Assembly (NCBI GenBank): GCA_036795455.1
Contig: DAIRET010000091.1
Location: 1-11,132, forward strand
Direction: 5' to 3'
Source: DAIRET01 sp036795455
GTDB lineage: Bacteria; Bacteroidota; Ignavibacteria; Ignavibacteriales; Ignavibacteriaceae
Length of the DNA: 11,132 nucleotides
A program made the translations under genes and the position numbers. The notes beneath the pieces were generated by a model. The model did not search any database, was not told the DNA's origin, and was given only the letters and a program-made list of their open reading frames with translations. Positions 6,273 through 11,132 of the stretch are shown here, piece after piece. Position 1 is the stretch's first letter. Every line of letters begins with the position of its first letter.

Positions 6273-8450
6273 CTAAACTGAATCTTCAATACGCTGAACC
6301 GAGTACATTCCTTTTATCTTTCTAAGCCTATCCATTACCCTGTAAAGATGCTCAAGGTTGTTCACGTATAATGTAACTGTACCTTCAAACAATGAATCGT
6401 TTGTATCAATACTAATTGATTTGATATTGGTATTCTGAAAAGTAACAATAGCGTGCGATATTTCATTAAGTAATCCGGGAGTATCTTCACCTTTCAAAGT
6501 TAGTCCCGCGATAAAAGAAGATTCTTCAATTTCTGGCCACTTAACTTCAACCACTTTTTCCGGCTCTTTTGCCAGCATTTGAATTAGGGATTTACAATTA
6601 CGCCTATGAATTTTAATTCCTTCACCTATTGTAATAAAACCGACAACAGGGTCACCAGGAATGGGATTACAGCATTTTGAATATGACAGTAGCATTTTAG
6701 AAGTTTCACCGTCAATAACGATTGAGCCAGCAGTTGCCCTTGCATAACGTGTAAAGTTTTCGAATTCCGTATTTATATCTAAATTTTTCTTGTCTTTTTC
6801 GCTTGAAGCTGCCAACAGATCATCAATATTTGCTTTCCCTTGAGCTATTGCAGTGTAGAATTGTTTCGAGTTCTCAAACTTATTCCCTGTAATTATTTTT
6901 GATAATTCATGCGGAGAAAAACTCAACTTTAATTTTTTGAGTTTCTTCTCCCAGATATCCTTCCCGTTTTGAACAATTTTTTCTTCTTCTTTATTCAACC
7001 ATCTTCTAATCCCGGTTTTTGCTTTGTGCGTTACAACGAACTTCAACCAGTTTTTGTTCGGGTGCTGGTTCTTGGAAGTAATGATTTCTACCTGATCTCC
7101 GCTGTGTAAAACCGAATCCAACGGAACGATTTTCTGGTTTACTTTTGCTCCAATACAGTGATGACCAACTTTAGAGTGGATTTCAAATGCGAAGTCAACA
7201 GGGGTCGAATTTAACGGGAGTCGTCTCAAATCTCCTTTCGGAGTAAAGATATATATTTCATCCGAATACAAATTCATCTTAAAATTTTCGATGATATTTT
7301 TACGGAGATCTTCGCCGCCTGGGTTCTCGATTAATTCTCTAATCCACTGGACGTATTTATTGATAGTATCGTCATCAATCACCCTTCCTTCTTTATATTT
7401 CCAGTGAGCTGCAACGCCGCGTTCTGCAATATCGTGCATTTTTTTCGTTCGTATTTGAACTTCTACAAGCATTCCTTCAGGTCCAACCACTGTGGTATGG
7501 ATTGATTGATAATTGTTTGTTTTAGGAATAGCTATGTAATCCTTAAACCTGTCAGGTACCGGGATATAAACCTGGTTAATAATTCCGAAAGTTGTGTAAC
7601 ATTGGTTTACGTCGTCTGTATCAAGAATTATCCTTACAGCAAACAAATCGTAGATTTCTTCAAAAGGTTTGTTCCTTTTAATCATCTTACGGTAAATGCT
7701 ATAAAGATGTTTAGGTCTTCCGCTAATATCAATAGTAAAGCCGTATTCCTTCAGTTTTGTAGTTATAGGCTGTGCGAATTTCTCAATATACTTTTCTCTT
7801 TGTTCACGCTTACTATTGATTTTCTTTTTTATATCTTCATAAGCCTGTTTATTTAATTCTTTGAATGCTAAATCTTCAAGCTCCCATTTTAATTTTCCGA
7901 GACCGAATCTGTGTGCAAGCGGTGCATAAATTTCGAGTGTTTCTTTTGCAATGCGTTTTCTTTTATCCGGGTTCAAATATTCGATAGTTCTCATGTTGTG
8001 AAGACGGTCGGCAAATTTTACGACTATCACCCTTATATCCCTTGACATCGACATAAGGAGTTTACGGTAATTTTCTGCCTGGCTTATATCGCTCCCTTTG
8101 AAAAGGTGTTTTATTTTAGTGAGTCCGTCAACAATAATCCCTATTTCTTCACCGAAATTCTTTTTAATTGAATCGGATGAATAGTCTGCGTTATCTTCAA
8201 CAATATCGTGCAACAAACCACACGCAATTGAAACATCATCAAATGGAATTTCTTCAGCAAGTATAGTAGAAACGGCATATGGATGCGAGAAATACGGTTC
8301 GTCCGAAGCCCGCATCTCGTTCTCATGTGCCATAGCAGCAAAGTCAAATGCTTTTTCTATTAATGATTCATCAATGCGTGTAAGAGACTTTTTGGCTTTT
8401 TTAATCAGCTCTTCCAGCATTGTTTTATTTGGTACCGATGTAACGCTCAT
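6273..8450 (-). CDS. rel: Bifunctional (p)ppGpp synthetase/hydrolase (Rel/SpoT family)
   Basis: The 725-residue protein makes and degrades the alarmone (p)ppGpp. The order is: HD hydrolase (about 30-190) with H56, H81-D82, E85-D86, D148 and N152, all matching catalytic or metal positions of Rel; synthetase (about 240-355) with GRPKH, YDLFAVR (D268), RFKDYIA (301-307) and VEVQIRT (E330); TGS (about 396-460); helical region; zinc-finger/CC domain with SKCCNPIPGD and HRRNC; C-terminal ACT (about 648-720). RFKD is the RxKD signature of bifunctional Rel enzymes, as opposed to the acidic ExDD of RelA, and the intact HD site agrees. A single long Rel is the usual situation outside gamma- and beta-proteobacteria. 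The gene follows a 92-bp gap and probably starts the rel-ruvX transcript. The ATG at 8450 has only a weak upstream purine stretch. Confidence 0.96.
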   Translation of the reverse strand: MSVTSVPNKTMLEELIKKAKKSLTRIDESLIEKAFDFAAMAHENEMRASDEPYFSHPYAVSTILAEEIPFDDVSIACGLLHDIVEDNADYSSDSIKKNFGEEIGIIVDGLTKIKHLFKGSDISQAENYRKLLMSMSRDIRVIVVKFADRLHNMRTIEYLNPDKRKRIAKETLEIYAPLAHRFGLGKLKWELEDLAFKELNKQAYEDIKKKINSKREQREKYIEKFAQPITTKLKEYGFTIDISGRPKHLYSIYRKMIKRNKPFEEIYDLFAVRIILDTDDVNQCYTTFGIINQVYIPVPDRFKDYIAIPKTNNYQSIHTTVVGPEGMLVEVQIRTKKMHDIAERGVAAHWKYKEGRVIDDDTINKYVQWIRELIENPGGEDLRKNIIENFKMNLYSDEIYIFTPKGDLRRLPLNSTPVDFAFEIHSKVGHHCIGAKVNQKIVPLDSVLHSGDQVEIITSKNQHPNKNWLKFVVTHKAKTGIRRWLNKEEEKIVQNGKDIWEKKLKKLKLSFSPHELSKIITGNKFENSKQFYTAIAQGKANIDDLLAASSEKDKKNLDINTEFENFTRYARATAGSIVIDGETSKMLLSYSKCCNPIPGDPVVGFITIGEGIKIHRRNCKSLIQMLAKEPEKVVEVKWPEIEESSFIAGLTLKGEDTPGLLNEISHAIVTFQNTNIKSISIDTNDSLFEGTVTLYVNNLEHLYRVMDRLRKIKGMYSVQRIEDSV

Positions 8451-8542
8451 TCTATAACTATCTTTTACAAATCTATTCTCTAATATGCATTAATTGAATT
8501 AAAATTCAAGTGTTTTTTTGGTCTTCTATAACGATGGTTATA
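8451..8542 (-). promoter_or_regulatory. 92-bp gap with two inverted repeats; probable rel promoter region
   Basis: An inverted repeat TATAAC-CATC-GTTATA (8527-8542) directly follows the TPR gene stop. It is all but free of GC and has no following T run in the direction of transcription, so it is not a convincing terminator. A second inverted repeat, TTGAATT-TT-AATTCAA (8494-8509), sits about 45 bp upstream of the rel start and could be an operator. Its TTGAAT with TATTAG (8480-8485) 18 bp downstream loosely resembles a sigma-70 promoter. Alternatively TAGATTTG (8468-8475) matches the Bacteroidota TAnnTTTG box. These options conflict and none is proved; in such AT-rich DNA chance matches are common. 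Confidence 0.3.
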
Positions 8543-9562
8543 TTAATTTCTTTTTTGCAACGATTTTTGTAATTCTTTCACTCTCTCAAGCCGTTTTTCA
8601 AGCCGGCTGTTTTCGTAATCGGAAAGATTATTTACCTTGAGTATTTCGCTGCATAATTCCAATGCTTTTTTATCATTACCGAGTATTGAGTATTGCTGAG
8701 CCATTTTATGTTTGATTATGATTTCGTTTATTTTGCTTCCTTTTCCATTACTCTTGTAGGAATCCAGCATTTCATTATAAAGGTCAATAGACTGCTGTTT
8801 ATCAACATCCTCCAATGCCCTGCCCAATCCCCATTTGAAGAAACGGCTTCCCGGATATTTGGCGAGAGCGGTTTTAGCGAGTTTTATTGCATCATCATAT
8901 TTTTTTTCGCTGTTGTAAATCCAGACGAGTGAATTAATAGCAAGATAAGTAGAGTAAGAATCTTTTTTAACAGCTTTTTTAAGATACTCCTTACCGATTT
9001 CCTTTTCATCTTTAACAAAAGGGAGCCAGGTTAAAAAATCGATCTTTCTGCTTTTCCAATATTTATACACACCCAGCGCAATAAAAGCTTCCGTAAAATT
9101 TGGGTCTTGATTCAAACATTTTTCAAAAAAGTCGAGTGAATTTAATCCGGCTGAAATTGCAGAAAGGTAGTCGCCGGTCAATCCTTGATAATATGCGTAA
9201 TACCCCTTTGTAAGTGCATAAAAATAATTGTTCCAGATATCTTTATCATTTTTTTTTAACAGTAGTTTGGACTTGATCTCTGCGCTATCTAATAGCTGCT
9301 CAATCTTTGATTTGTTATAAGGAAGTCCGTAATCGTATGCTCTTACAATTTCAATAGCAGTTAAACCAACATTACCAAGCGGTAAAGCAGGGTAAGATTG
9401 ATTCAATTTATTGAAAACGGTTTCAGCTTTATCGAATTCTTCATTAATTAAATAATCAAGTCCTGTTTTCATCAAAGAATGAACCTGTTTGTCAGGATAT
9501 TCCTGCGCAAAAGAGGCAGTTAAAAACAGTAAAACAAATAGGAGAGAGTTAAAGCGTCCCAA
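8543..9562 (-). CDS. Exported tetratricopeptide-repeat protein of unknown function
   Basis: From a TTG at 9562 the product is 339 residues and begins MGRFNSLLFVLLFLTASFAQ, a textbook Sec signal peptide with likely cleavage after the Ala of SFA; no lipobox Cys is present, so it is a periplasmic or secreted protein rather than a lipoprotein. The mature part is almost entirely helical pairs resembling TPRs: one near residues 30-65, and others around 130-170, 185-250 and 285-320. An uncommon GVYKYWKSRKIDFLTWLP element lies in the middle. No enzymatic motif is visible, so scaffolding or protein binding is the safest guess. The frame also has ATGs at 9580 and 9613, but these overlap upp further and put residues before the signal peptide. 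The TTG has GGAGA at 9571-9575 with 8-nt spacing. The start lies inside the end of upp, implying coupling, although no functional link to uracil salvage is evident. Confidence 0.85.
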   Translation of the reverse strand: MGRFNSLLFVLLFLTASFAQEYPDKQVHSLMKTGLDYLINEEFDKAETVFNKLNQSYPALPLGNVGLTAIEIVRAYDYGLPYNKSKIEQLLDSAEIKSKLLLKKNDKDIWNNYFYALTKGYYAYYQGLTGDYLSAISAGLNSLDFFEKCLNQDPNFTEAFIALGVYKYWKSRKIDFLTWLPFVKDEKEIGKEYLKKAVKKDSYSTYLAINSLVWIYNSEKKYDDAIKLAKTALAKYPGSRFFKWGLGRALEDVDKQQSIDLYNEMLDSYKSNGKGSKINEIIIKHKMAQQYSILGNDKKALELCSEILKVNNLSDYENSRLEKRLERVKELQKSLQKRN

Positions 9563-10187
9563 AAGTTCTATCTCCAGCATCTCCCAAACCTGGGAGAATA
9601 TATCCCTTGTCATTTAATTGTCTATCAAATGCAGCACCGAAAATTTTAACATCCGGATGATCATTTGCTATTTTGTCAACTCCTTCAGGTGCAGCGACGA
9701 TACAACAGAAAACACAATCTTTTGTACCGCGTTCTTTTAAATACTTAATCGCTTCCGAAGCGGAGCCCCCGGTTGCAAGCATCGGGTCAAGCAGTAATAC
9801 GGCAGCCTTATTAATTTCCTTCGGAGTTTTGTAATAATATTCAACCGGTCTTAAAGTTACTTCATTCCTTTGAAGACCGATATGTCCTACTTTAGATTCA
9901 GGCATTACTTCGAGGAAACCGGCAACCATACCGAGACCTGCGCGTAATACGGGGACAAGCACAATATTATGCTTCAAGGAATACCCGGTTGTAACTTCAA
10001 GCGGGGTTTCTACATCTTTTTTTTCAACTTCAAATTCACTGCTGATTTCAGCAGCAAGAAGAATAGAAATCCTTCTTAAAGCAGCCCGGAATAATTCCGG
10101 TTGAGTTAATTTATCTCTTAGTATTGTAACATCCCTTAAAACCAGAGGATGCTCAACAAGTGTAAAGTTTTTATATTTGAAAGCCAT
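9549..10187 (-). CDS. upp: Uracil phosphoribosyltransferase
   Basis: This cytoplasmic salvage enzyme converts uracil and PRPP to UMP and diphosphate. The product is 212 residues, close to the usual 208-210. Diagnostic segments are VPVLRAGLGM (78-87), the PRPP-binding loop LLDPMLATGGSASEAI (132-147) with the acidic-hydrophobic-TGG pattern, and the C-terminal uracil-binding YILPGLGDAGDR (196-207). All are intact. The start ATG is 3 nt after the stop of the upstream oxidoreductase gene, with AGGA 8 nt before it inside that gene's last codons. The 3' end overlaps the start of the TPR gene, so the three genes look like one transcript. Nothing in the sequence indicates dedicated regulation such as a PyrR-type attenuator within the window. 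Confidence 0.97.
   Translation of the reverse strand: MAFKYKNFTLVEHPLVLRDVTILRDKLTQPELFRAALRRISILLAAEISSEFEVEKKDVETPLEVTTGYSLKHNIVLVPVLRAGLGMVAGFLEVMPESKVGHIGLQRNEVTLRPVEYYYKTPKEINKAAVLLLDPMLATGGSASEAIKYLKERGTKDCVFCCIVAAPEGVDKIANDHPDVKIFGAAFDRQLNDKGYILPGLGDAGDRTFGTL
9571..9575 (-). promoter_or_regulatory. Ribosome binding site supporting the TTG start of the TPR gene
   Basis: GGAGA, located inside the last codons of upp, stands 8 nt before the TTG at 9562-9560. It favours this start over the ATGs at 9580 and 9613, for which the purine stretch is absent or misplaced. The ATG at 9580 has a weaker AGG at comparable spacing and remains possible. Confidence 0.5.
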
Positions 10188-10190
10188 CTG

Positions 10191-11132
10191 TTATTTCCTA
10201 TTGATTTCTTTTGATTTCCTTCCCAGAATAGAGAGAAGATTAATAAACGGTGATAGCGGCGGAGTGTAATTAAACTCCATTTCGCCAAGGTTAGTTACCG
10301 GGATATTATTTTTAATCATTAACGAAATCATATCCGAGTAACCGGAAATTTCTTTCCCGCCGAAGAATTCTGCCCCTAAAACCTTATTGCTGTTTTTTTC
10401 GAATACTATTTTTCCATAGACGTTTTCAGAACCGGGCATTACTTTAATAAGATTAACAGTAGATGATGATACTACTGAATAAGCGTAACGATTATTCATT
10501 GCTTCAGTTTCAGTTAAACCGCAACTTGCATAGAATCTATTAAATATTTTAACGCTGATATTCTTAACAACCGGTTCGAAGAATGAGTTTCCACCTGCTG
10601 CATTTTCGCCGGCAATATGCCCGGTTTTATGAGCTATTGTTGCAAGCGGAATGTAATCCGGTCTTTTCGTTATAAAGTTCATTACTTCAATACTATCACC
10701 TGCAGCGTAAATACTGGTATCCGAGGTTTGTAGTTTTTTGTTTACCTTAATTGCACCGGAAATCCCTGTCTCAAGTCCGCATTTTAGTGCAAGATGATTA
10801 TTGGGTCTGATTCCCGCAGCATAAACAAGCAAATCAACCTCAATGCTTTTACCGTTGATTTTTACACTCTTTACTTTATCATCTTTTTTTACGAATTGTA
10901 AAGTATTCGTCTGAAAAAAATCGATACCATTGGTAGTTAAAATGTTTCTAACTAATTCACGAATCTCTTTTCCCGATGAAGGAAACGGCTGCGGTTCTTT
11001 ATCAACTATGAATACTTCAAACCCCAGATTTTTAAATGCTTCTGCAGTTTCCAATCCAATGTAACCGGAACCAATTATCCCGACTTTTTTCAGTCGCGAA
11101 TTTTTCATGGTCTCTTTAATTTTGATTACATC
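10191..11132 (-). CDS. FAD-dependent pyridine nucleotide-disulfide oxidoreductase (NADH oxidase / CoA-disulfide reductase family), 5' end cut by window
   Basis: The frame is open to the right edge, giving 313 residues of a protein that in this family is usually about 440-460. An ATG at 11108 exists, but eight further in-frame codons precede it and the product would then begin right at the NAD domain, so the true start is taken to be outside the window. Present are the NAD(P)H-binding Rossmann motif GSGYIG (residues 21-26 of the fragment) with an acidic D44 at the end of the second strand, favouring NADH; YAAGIRPN; the second FAD motif IYAAGDS (141-147); and the C-terminal dimerisation domain (about 185-300) with GLTETEA and YTPP. 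The missing N-terminal part would carry the first FAD site and the redox Cys that separates NADH oxidase, NADH peroxidase and CoA-disulfide reductase, so the exact reaction cannot be stated. The stop is 3 nt before upp. Confidence 0.9.
   Translation of the reverse strand, partial: DVIKIKETMKNSRLKKVGIIGSGYIGLETAEAFKNLGFEVFIVDKEPQPFPSSGKEIRELVRNILTTNGIDFFQTNTLQFVKKDDKVKSVKINGKSIEVDLLVYAAGIRPNNHLALKCGLETGISGAIKVNKKLQTSDTSIYAAGDSIEVMNFITKRPDYIPLATIAHKTGHIAGENAAGGNSFFEPVVKNISVKIFNRFYASCGLTETEAMNNRYAYSVVSSSTVNLIKVMPGSENVYGKIVFEKNSNKVLGAEFFGGKEISGYSDMISLMIKNNIPVTNLGEMEFNYTPPLSPFINLLSILGRKSKEINRK

Noticed and set aside
8141..8347. Minus-strand 68-codon frame inside rel
   Set aside because: It overlaps the HD-domain region of rel out of frame and has no independent support.
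9563..9613. Longer N-terminus for the TPR protein from the ATG at 9613 or 9580
   Set aside because: It would place up to 17 extra, partly acidic residues before the signal peptide and lengthen the overlap with upp; the TTG at 9562 has the better ribosome site and a basic n-region.
10191..11108. Oxidoreductase starting at the ATG at 11108 as a naturally truncated, NAD-domain-only protein
   Set aside because: The frame continues upstream to the window edge, and the extra codons read like the linker normally found between the FAD and NAD domains. An edge-cut full-length enzyme is simpler than a truncated gene.

Overview
The window is AT-rich chromosomal DNA carrying a compact run of housekeeping and signalling genes, all on the minus strand. 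The low GC, frequent TTG starts with purine-rich ribosome sites, the bifunctional Rel enzyme and a membrane kinase ending in a YCF48-type propeller suggest a free-living Gram-negative bacterium of the Bacteroidota/Chlorobiota/Ignavibacteria group. That placement is an inference from general character and not from a marker gene. I see no tRNA, rRNA, CRISPR, insertion sequence or phage gene.

In transcription order (right to left): (i) 11132-8543 holds the C-terminal two thirds of an FAD/NAD(P)H disulfide reductase-type oxidoreductase (start outside the window), uracil phosphoribosyltransferase (upp), and an exported TPR protein whose start overlaps the end of upp. (ii) After a 92-bp gap with two AT-rich inverted repeats come the bifunctional (p)ppGpp synthetase/hydrolase (rel) and, 5 bp on, ruvX/yqgF. 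(iii) After a 182-bp gap come a PP2C-type phosphatase and, 2 bp on, a membrane Ser/Thr kinase. Forty-two bp further is murA, whose stop overlaps the TTG start of a large membrane protein with a HELAH metallopeptidase motif that runs off the left edge.

The most interesting part is the left half. A phosphatase and kinase pair lies directly upstream of the first committed enzyme of peptidoglycan synthesis and of a membrane-anchored putative protease. The kinase's extracytoplasmic part is a seven-fold repeat with an exact 41-residue period, readable as a closed seven-bladed propeller whose last blade is completed by its first strand. The layout suggests, but does not prove, an envelope-sensing circuit acting on cell wall synthesis. 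The right half is ordinary metabolism: pyrimidine salvage, stringent response and RNA/DNA housekeeping.
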